This document shows, in pieces, positions 9,849 to 20,162 of a stretch of DNA of 64,000 bases. The translations under genes and the position numbers were made by a program. Numbering within the stretch: position 1 is the stretch's first letter; the number at the start of each line of letters is the position of its first letter. The DNA lies in contig WBZZ01000830.1 of NCBI GenBank assembly GCA_019918135.1, forward strand, positions 1 through 64,000, given 5' to 3'. Source of the stretch: Paulinella micropora. Taxonomy: Eukaryota; Cercozoa; Imbricatea; Euglyphida; Paulinellidae. The notes beneath the pieces are model-generated. The model made no database searches and was not told where the DNA came from. It was given only the letters and a program-made list of their open reading frames with translations.

Positions 9849-10820
9849 ATGTCAGGGCAAAGAAGAGCGTATCATGTACACAACACAGGCTTCGTCCCCA
9901 CCATGGTCGTTGAGCGGCCAGCTATGCCTCGAAGAGAAAAGTTTGCTGCTGGAATAATCTTGCTCTCTGAATGGAAATGGAAATGTTCGCACTGTCACCG
10001 AACAAAACGTACTGTCTGAAAAGAAATGTAGGTGGAAAGACTGCAAGCAGATTGACGCGTCCTATTTGGATCTGCCTCACGATACAGGTGAGGCGAAAGC
10101 TATTAAAAAATGGTACCAAACCTTGCAAGGCACTCCAGATGACCAGCTTCTATCATGCGTAGTTCCAATTTTCAGGGTCACAAGACACATGTTCCAGCAG
10201 CAAACGAGACACACGTTCCAACAGCGGACCACAAAACTAGGAGGAACACAGGGCTCAACCTCGTCCATTTTCTTTACCCTGTTACTTCCAGGGCCTCCAG
10301 CAAGAACTTACCTTTGTGGACCTGGGCGCGGGCGCGGGCGTCAGTGTAAATATGGCCGCCTTCATCGGCTTCAAAGGCGTGTACGGGGTTGAATCCGGGA
10401 ACTTTGGCGAAAACACTAGTATTGTACGCAGAAAGTTCTGCGAAAGAAAAGGCACTCCCGCTGCCACGCCGAAAGTAAAGTTTAATACTACGATAACAAA
10501 GACAGAGGATTTTAAACTAGATAACCTATGGAACGATGAACCAGAGCGTGAACGTAAGATTTGCATCTATTTCTTTGTTGCCAGCTGGACCAAAGATGAC
10601 AGGAAAATAGCTCTAAAGATGATTATGGAAGACCCGCGCGTTCGGTTTGTGTTGCTCTTGGATTTTCTCTCTAACTTTAAACGCAAACGATTCTTTCCTA
10701 ATCAGTGGTCTGAAATGTTTAGCGCTGATTGCCACAGGAATATCTGTTCCACGGGCGGTAACGGTGAGTAATATTTACTGATCTTTCGCAGAAAAGGCGT
10801 GCCTGCGCCCGTCTGATTAG
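9849..10820 (+). CDS. Class I SAM methyltransferase, Dot1-like (histone H3 lysine methyltransferase candidate)
   Basis: The ATG at 9849 starts a segment with a possible four-Cys zinc site (CSHCHRTK, then, after a one-base shift near 10015, KKCRWKDC). An acceptor-like TTACTTCCAG at 10282-10291 precedes the methyltransferase core. The SAM-binding motif I is QQELTFVDLGAGAGVSVN, with the post-I acidic residue in YGVES. The DLGxGxG with this spacing and the FVDLG lead-in are closest to Dot1, which methylates a lysine in the H3 globular core. Dot1's Asn-Asn-Phe-type motif IV is not clearly kept (IYFFVASW occupies the place), so another methyltransferase family is possible. A 28 nt intron (10764-10791) leads to the final exon and TAG at 10818. 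Virus-like histone genes lie at 14.5 and 28.1 kb. Confidence 0.55.
10764..10791 (+). other. 28 nt GT-AG intron
   Basis: The donor GTGAGT and acceptor CTTTCGCAG are both near consensus. Splicing gives a GAA codon across the junction and a nine-codon exon ending in TAG at 10818. Unspliced, the frame stops at the TAA at 10769. Confidence 0.6.
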
Positions 10821-11379
10821 AAAAGAAAAAGTAAAAACATGTGTACATGTCGCGGAGCTCATTAAAATCTCCCCCTTTTTTTTTGCTTTCGAAAACAATT
10901 TAAAATTTGAAGAAAAAAAACCGTCCCGGCGCGGTACGTGTGCATTCTTCCTTTTTTCTTACTGCTGTTTAGCCCAACAAGAAAAAAAAACAAGAAAGGC
11001 AGTGTTGCATTCTTTAATACAAACATGAAAAAAAAACTCGGAAGGAGGGACACAACGCTAGAAGCAGCAAAATCCAAACTTGGCGGGTGTGGCACACGTG
11101 ATTGCGCGCGAAGTCCAATCAACCTGGCAACCAGAATCAGCTTGCCTATTGTAGCTCTGCTACGGCTGCCGGGGCCTAGCGTTCTGGCTTAAGACACGAA
11201 CCCTTACAAGGGTTAAAGAAAAATAGAGAGATCCTCCAAGGACCACAACCCAGTCCGAACTCTTCTTGTCCAAAAGCTGCGCCTGGCTTTGGACGCTGGC
11301 TGGGCAGTGGTTTGTGCATAACCACCCGACAAGAAATGGATTTGCACGCGTGACATGTCGGGTGCTTAAGCACCTGTGT
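10821..11379. other. Intergenic region
   Basis: Alternating T-rich and A-rich runs to about 11050, then mixed sequence. Minus-strand frames at 11176-11373 (start CHACKSISC-like) and 10862-11122 exist, but have no recognised domain and weak coding character, so they are not called as genes. Confidence 0.5.
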
Positions 11380-11775
11380 CTAGCCAGGGATGGCGAATAG
11401 AAAGGCGAGAGCGCACCTCCGTTTTTGGGCAGGTGCTGTGACCCTCCGCAGCTGTCTCTTACGAACTAGCTCCTTGTTCTTTTGTTGCGACAACCGTACC
11501 TTGCCGGAGGGAGCGCGCTGTAGCGGCAAGGGTGTCTTGCTGCGCCGTCTATGCCTAGTGGCCGGGAGGGTCGCCAATGGCGGTGGGAGGGCGCAATTCG
11601 CAGTGCGGAACTTGCGTTGCAGCAGCTGCGCGCGGGTAGGTCCTCGGGGCGGGGCTTTGAAGCGAAACTTGCGTTGCAGCAACTGTGCGCGGGTAGGTTC
11701 TCGGGGCGGGGCTTTGAAGCGAAACTTACGCTGTAGCAGCTGTGCACGGGTAGGTTCTCGGGGCTCGCGCTCCAT
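11380..11775 (-). CDS. Small highly basic protein with three 20-residue repeats
   Basis: The ATG at 11775 gives 131 residues. The first 65 contain three near-perfect copies of a unit reading EPTRAQLLQRKFRFKAPPR (the second and third begin EP/GP), corresponding to a 60 bp DNA repeat at about 11595-11775. The rest is Arg/Lys-rich (RHRRRSK, RKRQLRR). There are no acidic stretches and no membrane segment. Such composition suggests nucleic-acid binding, for example genome condensation or a virion core protein, by analogy with viral basic core proteins. No family is recognised, and the function is inference from composition only. The opposite strand is also open through the repeat, but with less typical codons. 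Confidence 0.55.
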   Translation of the reverse strand: MEREPREPTRAQLLQRKFRFKAPPREPTRAQLLQRKFRFKAPPRGPTRAQLLQRKFRTANCALPPPLATLPATRHRRRSKTPLPLQRAPSGKVRLSQQKNKELVRKRQLRRVTAPAQKRRCALAFLFAIPG

Positions 11776-11934
11776 TGCGCACACCAGGTGCGGAGAGGAG
11801 GGAGGGTGCGGGAAATGTTGCGGAGAGGAGGGAAGGTGTCTGCATAAAAGAAAAGACAGCGGGGAGGGGGGGGGGGAGGGTCCAAAGCTCGACACGCCCC
11901 CCCCCCCCAAAACTCTACCCACAACACACACATC

Positions 11935-11982
<48 letters not shown>

Positions 11983-12266
11983 GTGTCCCCCTCCCTGTAC
12001 ATCCACCCCCCTGCATTTTTGCCATAAACTATATTCACCGCCCCCCCCCCCTCCCTTTCTTTTTTGTTGCACTTTCGTTTAATATTGCCGCGCCCCCCCC
12101 CCCCAAATCTCTTTTTTTTAAGGGTACACTTCTCCACTATTGCCGCGGCCCCCTCCCCTTTCTCTTGTTTTTGTTGCTGTTTCCCTCCCGTCTTCCTTTC
12201 CTCCCCACACCCGCGGGCCGAACTTCAGGAGCCTGGCGCGGCAAAGCAACAAAAGCGCGGCGGCTA
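11776..12266. other. Intergenic poly-C, (CT)n and T-rich DNA
   Basis: G-run at 11862-11878, poly-C at 11897-11908, (CT)n at about 11938-11977, then repeated poly-C runs (12041-12052, 12091-12104). It forms a pyrimidine-rich leader directly upstream of the gene starting at 12267. Confidence 0.7.
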
Positions 12267-13719
12267 ATGGAGCCCATGCCGCTTGACGTGGTGCGGCCCC
12301 CGGCCCGGGAACTGACGCCTGCCCACGCCCTCCAGCTGTTGCGCCTGGCGGAGACGCAGCTGTGCACGTGCATCGGCTCATGCACCCCGCGCCTCGCAGA
12401 GAGCGACGGGTTGCGCTCTGTGCTGGTCCAGCACTACCGTTCGCAGTACCAGCTGGGGCAGCCCCGCATTCAACTGAACATCGTCGCGGACCCGTCGCAC
12501 GTGCCCGCCGTTCGCAGCAGCGGCTGGTGCCATGTGATGTGCTGGACACTGAGCGCGTCGTACATGGCCAAGCACGAGTGGCGCGGGCGCGCGCTGCGAC
12601 AGTTGTCGGCGCCCGAACTCAAGAGCCTGGCCTCCTGTGCGGGCGACATACGAAGCTGGGCGGCGTGCCTGGGCGTCTTACTAGACAGGGGCCAGGGGCA
12701 GGCACAGACGACGCTGCCGGTCCCGTGGCCCGAACTCGCAGCCGCCAGAAATGAATTCCAGGCGATAATTTCGGAGCTGCGCAGCGGCCATGGCGGCTCC
12801 AGCGGCGCCGTGCTCGAGTGGTTCAAGCGCCACGTTATCGACCGGGTTTGGATAGGCCTGCAGAGGTGCTTCTGGGGACATTGCTACACGGCTTGGCTCA
12901 CCCCGACCCGGCCGCGACCCTGGCCGAGCTCTCGCCCTCGCTGGAGGTGCTGACAAACTGGTACGTGTACCTCTCGCTTTTCTACGCGCTGCTCGCGGCC
13001 GCGGCCCCGCCGCGCTGGGACACGCTGCTCGAGCCCACCACGCCCACGTCCGCGCGGGCCTTCCGCGAGCGTTTGTGGGGAAGGTCCGCGCCCAAGGTCT
13101 CCGAACGCGTCCGCGACAGGTTCATGGAGATCTGCTGTGCGCAGAACCTCACGGGCTGCGCAGAGGAAAACTACCGCACGATCTTTGGCCAGGGCGCCGC
13201 GGCCGCCGTCAAACCGTCGGCCGTCATGCAAAAGCTGGCAAACGCGTACAGGCGCGAGTGTCTGCAGACGCTCGCGGCTCGCGCCGCGCCCGACCCCGGC
13301 GCGGTCTGGCGTCTGGGGCAGGCACACAAGCTCGGCTGGACGACCCGCTGGAAGAAATGGACCTGGCCCTGCTCGAGGAGCGCCTCGTGCTCCTGCACGG
13401 CCAGAGCGCTGGCGACAGGGGGCTCGTCCTGCTGCCTACCTCCGTGCTGCGCTGCACGCTCCCCGCACAAACTGCGCGGGATTTCGGCGTCCTGCCTGAC
13501 ACGCTGCGGCCGCGGCCCGTGCTTATCAGCGCCTTTGGCGCCTGGCTGGGCTACGAACCAAACGACTGCGTGGTGTTGTGCGGCTGCCTCCCCGATGCTT
13601 ACGCCTGGTGGTGCCTCACGCTGCAGCGTCGCTACCGCGGCCGTTTGCAGGACGGTACTATGTTCTTAAACACAGCGGTGCCTCTGCAGCAATGGCTGGC
13701 CTCACTGCCTCGCGACTAA
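12267..13719 (+). CDS. Unrecognised ~480-residue protein, two frameshifts
   Basis: The ATG at 12267 follows a long pyrimidine-rich leader. Three frames join cleanly: 12267 to about 12850, about 12850 to 13340, and about 13340 to 13719 (stop TAA in ...SLPRD). Each has strongly G/C third positions only in its own section, the signature of one gene with two one-base shifts. The predicted protein is mostly helical, Leu/Ala-rich, with scattered Cys and Trp and no signal peptide or clear membrane span. No motif was recognised. In this block it could be a structural or packaging protein, but nothing in the sequence shows that. A 15 bp repeat carrying copies of the stop codon follows immediately. Confidence 0.6.
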
Positions 13720-13760
13720 AGGCCCTGCGACTAAAGGCCCTGCGACTAAAGGCCCTGCGA
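13712..13760. repeat. 15 bp triplet repeat across the stop codon
   Basis: Three copies of GCGACTAAAGGCCCT start with the stop codon region of the preceding gene. In-frame expansion duplicates the stop, so it does not lengthen the protein. Confidence 0.85.
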
Positions 13761-14506
13761 CGGGGGGGACTTGGGAGAGGGGGCGTTGGGGAAGGGAGTG
13801 GAAGGGGTTAATTCAAAGAGGGGCAGGTAGCCTGCGACGGTGGGAATGGGGGAGGGGGGGGGGGGCCGAATCTTCACACGCCCCTTTCTTCCACCCCGCA
13901 CAGTAAATCCCCCACCCCCCCCCCCCTTTCCCGTTCCCCCGCGCCTTCTTCCCCCCTTTCTCCTTCCCTCGCGCAGTCTCTCTCTCTCTTGCTTCTACTC
14001 CGCCAAAAAAAGATGGGAGTGAGACAACAAAAAAATGCTTTTCCCCTCCCGCGCCTCCTTTCCCCCCCTTTCCCTCTCCCGTTCCTTTTTTCTGTGTTGG
14101 CCCCCCCCCCCTCTCCCGTTCCCTTTTTTTTTGGGGTTCCTTTTCTGTGTTGCCCCCCCCCCCCCTACTTGCGTCCGAACGCCATGTTTGGGCGCGGGCT
14201 GGGTGTTGTGGCGTCCCTGCCCCCCCCCCCCCACCTCTCGCCAAACCCCCCCCCCCCCCCTGCTTGCTCTCCCCTCCCGCGCCTCCGCCCCCCCCTTTTT
14301 TTGTTTCCTCTCTCTCCCTCCACCCCCCCCCCCCTCTCGTCACCGCCACCTCTAGCTGTCGCCAAGAAAAACGCAAGGTGGTGCCAAGGCCTTTTGGTAG
14401 TGCCACACATTTCCAACAAAGGCACACAATCAAGCACCCCCCTTTCGTTTACTCCACACCGCCACCCCCACTTTCTTTTTTTTTACATTTCACTTGCACC
14501 CAAACC
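13761..14506. other. Poly-C and CT-rich intergenic DNA
   Basis: G-run at about 13853-13863, then at least eight poly-C runs of 8-15 bp separated by T-rich and CT-rich sequence up to the H4-like gene. Open frames here are Pro/Ser low-complexity translations and are not supported. Confidence 0.7.
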
Positions 14507-15112
14507 ATGTCCGCGACCGAGAACAAGCACGACCGCGATGACGACAACAAGGGCACGAAGCCAAGCGCGACGGTTACCAAAGCAACCGAGGAGCCAGCCA
14601 AGCCAGCCCGCGACAAGCGCGAAAAACAGAGACCCCTAGCGCGCAGGCACAGGCGCCGCGAGTGCCCCGAGGTGGGTATGCTGTGGCCCTCGGAAGTCAA
14701 GATGCTGGCTAGACAGTGCAGGATCGGCCGGCTGGGCGGCAGGAAGTTGCGGCGCAGCGTGACCGACTCGCTCGACGACTTCGTGCGGGTCATGCACGAG
14801 CGCGTGGACCTGTATGGCGGGGAGAACTGCGGCCGCAAGACCGCCCGGGTCGAGGATGTGCTCAGGGCGTACAAGACGGGCTTCGGCCGCCGGCTGTACC
14901 TGGGCGTGGACGAGCCGCCCGCAAAGAAACGCCGCACCAGCAGCAAGCGCGAGGAAGGGGAGGAGGAGGAAGAGGAGGAAGAAGAGGAAGAGGAGGAAGA
15001 GGAGAAGGAGGAGCGCGACGACCCCCCGCAACGACAGCAGCAGCAGCAGCATCGGACTGACAATTTCAAACACATGAGAGAGGAGACGGCCAGTAAATTT
15101 CTTTTTCTTTAA
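14507..15112 (+). CDS. H4-like histone with acidic C-terminal tail
   Basis: The ATG at 14507 gives 201 residues. Residues 1-50 are a charged, Lys/Arg-rich tail. A histone fold follows at about residues 55-135: KMLARQCRIGRLGG matches the H4 alpha1 region (LARRGGVKRISG), SLDDFVRVMHERVDLY the long alpha2, KTARVEDVLRAYKTGFGR the H4 KTVTAMDVVYALKRQGR helix, and RLYLG the terminal strand. H4 family members are about 103 residues, so this one has an extra C-terminal extension: a KKRR nuclear signal, a Glu run of about 27, then Gln-rich sequence. Viral histones packaging DNA are known in marseilleviruses, medusavirus and mirusviruses. Role in DNA compaction is inferred. The frame is intact and GC-rich. 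Confidence 0.75.
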   Translation: MSATENKHDRDDDNKGTKPSATVTKATEEPAKPARDKREKQRPLARRHRRRECPEVGMLWPSEVKMLARQCRIGRLGGRKLRRSVTDSLDDFVRVMHERVDLYGGENCGRKTARVEDVLRAYKTGFGRRLYLGVDEPPAKKRRTSSKREEGEEEEEEEEEEEEEEEKEERDDPPQRQQQQQHRTDNFKHMREETASKFLFL

Positions 15113-15317
15113 TTAAAACAAAAAAAAACCAAGAACAAAAGGTGGGTCCTGGCCATCACCAGATCAAGGAGGGGGGTTTGGAAGCGTTCAAAAAGTGCTA
15201 GCTATCGGGCAGAGTTGGAAGTGTTTTTTTGCTTTGGGTGGTTCAGCAGCAAGCTCTTCTTTCGGGGAGGATCGCGCCCTCCTCCCCCCCCCCCCCCCCC
15301 CCTTTCCCCCCTCCACC

Positions 15318-15369
<52 letters not shown>

Positions 15370-15420
15370 GCTCCTCTCCTTGCACTTTTTTTTTCTTTTT
15401 GTGCGCAGGCCCCGTCCCAT
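15113..15420. other. Intergenic region with poly-C and (CT)n
   Basis: A short A-rich stretch follows the histone stop, poly-C at about 15285-15302 and (CT)n at about 15321-15365. It is shared 3' space between two convergent genes. Confidence 0.6.
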
Positions 15421-16379
15421 TCACGCAGTTGGATTCGTTCCCGTACTCCTTCTTGAACCAGCTTTCTCCAACGTAGTAGGAAGGCCGCCGCTTTTGATGG
15501 TTGCCATATCGTCCCGCAAATCTTGCATCATTTTGATTATGTCTTGTATATTCATGGCTCCGTTGGCCCCCTCGAAATGGCTCACCAAATGTTGATATTC
15601 TTCTTTTGTCGCTTCCGAGTCTTCCGGCCATTTGCACGGGTTCGAATCGCACTTCATCCAGGTGATCATGGCTATGAAGTATTTCGCGACTGCAAAGGAG
15701 TTGCCGATCACGGACAGGAGGCTGGAAGCAGCCCACATCATGGCCTTCTGTAAAGAGCATTCTCCGCCATCATTTGCGTTGTCGGTCAGGACGCAGTCGT
15801 TCAGATAGTAGTAGCGTTGGCGTCCCTGCCAGTTCTCAGCATTACCGACCACTCCATACCCAACCTGTCCACATTGGGGTGGCCGAGGATCATCACCTCC
15901 TCCTTGTTGTCATGGATGTTGTTCATGATCATGAGCGACAGCGACAGCAGCAGCAGCGTCATGATGAAGCCGGCCATGTGGATCAGCAGGTGATTTCTGT
16001 AGCAGTAGAACTTGATCACGTTTTTCAGCACTGCAGTTCTGGACGAAGAATACATATCTTTCCAAACGGTCGAGAAAAAGAAAAAGGCCACAAACAGCGA
16101 GACCGTCGCGACGACTATTCCCGCGATAATCAGGCCTTGGCTCGTTTTGAAGATTTGGGATTCGGTGCCAAAACCTTCGCCTACCCCAAACGGCCTGTCA
16201 TCGAACATGTGCCTGATGCTATAAGAAGCAGAGGCCAGATGCAAGGACATACCACCGACCGAGAAAAACCACATTATAACATAAAAGCACGATGCCCACT
16301 TATCCTCCTCTGTCTTCGAGCCGCTCTCACTGCTGCTACTGGCTTCAGAGGGCATCGCCGGGGATACTTTAGCAGGCAT
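15421..16379 (-). CDS. Four-helix membrane protein, one frameshift
   Basis: The preferred ATG is at 16379 (MPAKVSPAMPSE); an in-frame ATG at 16406 adds nine residues. After a Ser/Glu-rich head come hydrophobic segments at roughly residues 28-50 (CFYVIMWFFSVGGM), 85-107 (GLIIAGIVVATVSLFVAFFFF) and 127-150 (HMAGFIMTLLLLSLSLMI). A one-base shift near 15850 leads to a loop with NDC and GEC cysteines and a fourth segment (MMWAASSLLSVIG...FIAMI), then CDSNPCKW and a polar tail. Four spans with a Cys-bearing loop between spans 3 and 4 recall the tetraspanin layout, but the Cys-Cys-Gly signature is absent. It may be a virion or host-membrane protein. Family not identified. Confidence 0.6.
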
Positions 16380-17132
16380 TGTTTTTTTCTTGAGTGCCGT
16401 CCGCAAAGAAAAAAAGGGCTGTACGTGTGACCAGCCCTCCGGGTGGGTGTGTGTGTTGGTACAAGCGGAAAAGTCCGTTCGCTCAATCTTTGTTATTAAA
16501 ATACAGTCTTGAATAGAACGTGCAAATTTTACCCAAAACCTGTTAAAAAAGTTACAAGAAAAAAGAAACTACTCTCTATTTCCCCCCCCCCCCCCCTCCT
16601 CCTCCCCCTCCCGATGTTGACAAAACTAACACTTTTTTTTTGTTGCCTTTTCTTTTTTTTCCCCCTCCCTTTCTTTTTTGTCTCTACCCTTTTCCTTCGC
16701 CAACTTCTTTTCTTTTTTTTATTGTTTGTTACGATGTTTTTTTTTTTGGAAACCTGTGTGGGGAGGAACGCGCGGGGAGAGAAAGGGGGGGAGCAGGGGT
16801 GTGGGGGGGGGGGGGGGCACGGGTTGTACGGGGTGGGTGCACAACCAAAAAAAAAGGCGTGGCGGCTACAACCACCATTCTCTCCCTCCCTCCCACTCTC
16901 ATTCGCCACATTCCCGTCCACGCTCGTACCAGAACGAAAAAATAGAAGAAGAAGAAAAAAAAAAGACGCAAGGGAAGATAAACTGGAAGCTAAAGGAGGG
17001 GGAGGGAGAGAGGGGATGGGGGAGCTACGGTGCAAACAGTCTCTCTCTCTCTCTCTCTCTCCCCTTTTTTCCAAAGAAAAGGAAGGGGCATAAGAGGGGG
17101 CTCTGTACGTCCTCCCCATACTAGCCTCCCGC

Positions 17133-17190
<58 letters not shown>

Positions 17191-17317
17191 GCTTCCTTCA
17201 CGCACCCTCCTGCCCTCTTCTTGCGACGGTCCGTGCAATTGTGTCCTTCTTTTCCTATCCCTTCCGCTCTAAACCCCCCGCCCCACCTTATCACACCCCC
17301 CCCCCCCTTTCCAGTTT
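16380..17317. other. Low-complexity intergenic DNA
   Basis: Contains poly-C (16580-16594), T-rich stretches, G-run (16803-16818), (CT)n at 17040-17060 and at about 17137-17186, and poly-C (17297-17308). No supported gene. Confidence 0.7.
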
Positions 17318-18141
17318 CTACAACTTTAATTTGTCTTTTTTGCCAGCCCGGCCGGGCAGCCCTGCGCTGCGCAATCGTCTCTCGTGTCCTTTGCCCTCGC
17401 GGTCCCCCGGGGCTTTTTTCGTGTCCGGCGCAGCTGCGATCTGCTTGTCTTCCTGGATGATGCACGACCATCGAAGTTCGGAACCCGCCCTGAAGACGGG
17501 GTTCTGCCCCGTGCCGCAGGTCAGGTACGGCCGGCGGAGGCCCGGCCACACGTACGCGGGCTTCTTGAGGACCAACAACGGCTGCTGGTTGCCGCTGTTG
17601 ACCAGCTGTGCGGAGCCCTGGTACCATAGCGCGGGCGGCAGCTCGAACACGATGGAGTTCGGCGCGCGGTGGAAGCGCTGCCAGCTGCCATCGTGCAGCG
17701 CCAGGCGTTTCAGAATCTGGGCTTGGTGCCACTTGTACAAGTCGAGCAAAGCAAAGCCGTCGATGCAGACCGCCTCCCAAGACAGGAAGTGCGTGGCGCG
17801 CGCGGATTGCGGTTCGACCGAGAGCTTCGGGTGCGTGATGACGCTCCGTCGAAGAAAATGCCGCCTCCCACATTGCCGGGGTTCACTTCCGTGGTCGTGA
17901 ACGCGCCGAGGTTGTCGCCGAGGTTGTCGGTTGCGACGGCGAACACCGTGTGCCCGAGGGTGCCCAGCGCGGTGCCCTTGAGGTTGGGGTCGTCCGCACG
18001 CGGCCACCCGTAGGGTTCCTTGAGGCAGGCCGCGCACGCGGGCGCCGGTCTCCAGAGACGCACCCCGTCAGGGGCAGTGTGCAGGTCGCCCGCAGCCCAG
18101 GCGCAGCGACAGATTACGCACAGCCTTTGGGGATTGGCCAT
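17318..18141 (-). CDS. Unrecognised ~270-residue protein with N-terminal CxxC pairs, one frameshift
   Basis: The ATG at 18141 opens MANPQRLCVICRCAW, with a later CAACL, so the first 40 residues hold two CxxC pairs that could bind zinc. The frame runs through GHTVFAVATDNLGDNLGAF to GGGIFFDGA and then continues in the adjacent frame (SVITHPKLSVEP...) from about 17850 to 17318. The C-terminal half looks beta-rich (NSIVFELPPALWYQG, PLLVLKKPAYVWPG, SELRWSCIIQED). The last 40 residues are basic and may be read-through beyond the true end. No family was recognised. A capsid-associated role is possible from the gene neighbourhood only. Confidence 0.55.
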
Positions 18142-19369
18142 CACTGGCCGAGGTTCTCGTCGGCTAGCTTCGAGTTTTTTCCTGACCAAAAAAAAACAGT
18201 ACGAGGTGCGAAAGAGAAAAGTAGACTAGGACTTTTCTTTTTTTTTTCTTCTGGCTTCTGGTAGTGCAAAACAAACGTGGCAAAACGAATCAGCATGACA
18301 TTAACAATCGTCGTCTATAAAAAGGCAGACACGAGACCCCCCCCCCCCCCTCCCCCCCAATGACAGACGTTCACACAACGAAAAAGAAATTGAATGCAGC
18401 TTGCAAGGATTCACACATTTCGCAAAAATCATATACACAGAAAAAAAAAAAACAGGTCGCCGATACACACACACACGACACGCCATCCAAACAAACAAGT
18501 CGCCGATACACACACACGACACACCATCCAAACAAACAAGTCGCCGATACACACACACGACACACTGTCCAAACAAACAAGTCGCCGATACACACACACG
18601 ACACACCATCCAAACAAACAAGCACACACACACACACACACACAAAAAGCAATACCCGTAAACAGGCATACAAAAAAAGCAATACCCGCAAAACAAGCAT
18701 ACAAACACACACACCAAAATTAGTCACAAAAAGGCACACACACACACGCAGATATTAAAAGACGACACATACACATACAAAAACAACTCTCGAAGAATAA
18801 ACACACACATACAAACATGACGCACATAGACACACACTCTCAGAGGCACACACACACACACGAAAACATAAAAACACACACGCGCGCACACACACACACA
18901 CAAAACATTACTTGCAAAAACAACATACAAGCACACACACATACCAATATTACTCGCAAATGGTACACGCGCAAGTATTACACACTGACATCATCATATA
19001 TACACACACACATACCAACATTACTCGCAAATGGTACACGCGCAAGTATTACACACTGACATCATCATATATACACACACACACACACACACAAAACCTG
19101 TCTTCACAAAATCGCAACATCTAACATTGACATACATACAGACACGCACACACACAAAAGCATTGGCTCGCAAAAAGAAACGACACACACACACACACAC
19201 GACGATACACACACACACACACACGACGATACACACACAAACACACGACGATACACGCACACACACACACACACAAACACACGACGATACACGCACACAC
19301 ACACACACACGACGATACACGCACACACACACAAACACAAACACACGACGATACACGCACACACACACA

Positions 19370-19403
<34 letters not shown>

Positions 19404-20162
19404 AAAACAAACACACACACAAACAAACACAAACAAACACAAACACACACACAAACACACATACAAACACACATACAAACACACACACACACACACACAC
19501 ACAAAACACAAACACACACACACACAAAACGCACCACACACACAAACATACACGCACAAACACACAAACACACATATTCGCGCAAAATCACAGCGTGTAA
19601 TAGCACTGACCATTTTCGCCTCTCCTCACTTCAGCTCGTCACAAACCCCTCTCCACCCCCCACCACAACCCAGCCCCACCTTTTACCCATCTTGCTACGC
19701 ACTGAACGCTTACAGCCCATTGTGCAATATTGTGCACTCTAATATTGCAACGCTTTTTTCTTGGGCTCCCTCGCTCTTCATGAACCACTGTAACTTTTGG
19801 CGAGGAATTGCACGTGTTTCACTTTCTTTTTCCTTTGGTCCCTTCATTTCTTTCATGAACTGTCTGAATTTGCGAGTGAGTGTGTGTGTGTGGGTGTATC
19901 TTTCTTACTGGCGTCTGCTTGTTTCAGACGGGAGGGGGGGGGGGGGCGACGTGCTCTTTGTTTCTTTCATCCTCTTATCTTTGTACAGATGATGCAAGAA
20001 GACAGGAAATCCCAACCTGACTGCAGGTGTCCAGCGTAGAGTTAATCAAAGGGTTGTTGTCTTGTACGAGCAGGCCTGCGAGCCCATTATTTATTATTAC
20101 TCATATTACTTTTTTTTGTCTCGTCCCTGTCACATCAAAAAACATGTTCTTTTTTTTTTGTA
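18142..20162. repeat. (CA)n-rich minisatellite region
   Basis: Poly-C at 18340-18350, then four ~46 bp units of GTCGCCGATACACACACACG with ACACCATCCAAACAAACAA (18450-18620), (CA)n with variants to 19570, and at 19195-19360 an array of CACGACGATACAC, the reverse complement of the array at 23.6-24.5 kb. A ~90 bp unit ATTACTCGCAAATGGTACAC is duplicated at 18950 and 19020. From 19600 to 20162 sequence is unique but no gene is seen. Long open frames here translate to Thr-His or Cys-Val runs and are artefacts. Confidence 0.85.

Noticed and set aside
14849..15073. Minus-strand Ser/Leu-rich frames opposite the H4-like gene
   Set aside because: Shadow of the Glu-rich tail; the plus-strand frame contains the histone fold.
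18316..18323. TATAAAAA box driving an open frame at 18360
   Set aside because: The downstream frame becomes (CA)n translation within 35 codons; no gene supported.
18360..19613. Long open frames on both strands encoding Thr-His or Cys-Val repeats
   Set aside because: They are translations of (CA)n/(TG)n; the same applies at 23.4-24.6, 29.25-30.3, 30.4-30.95, 43.6-44.15, 51.7-53.1 and 54.5-54.9 kb.
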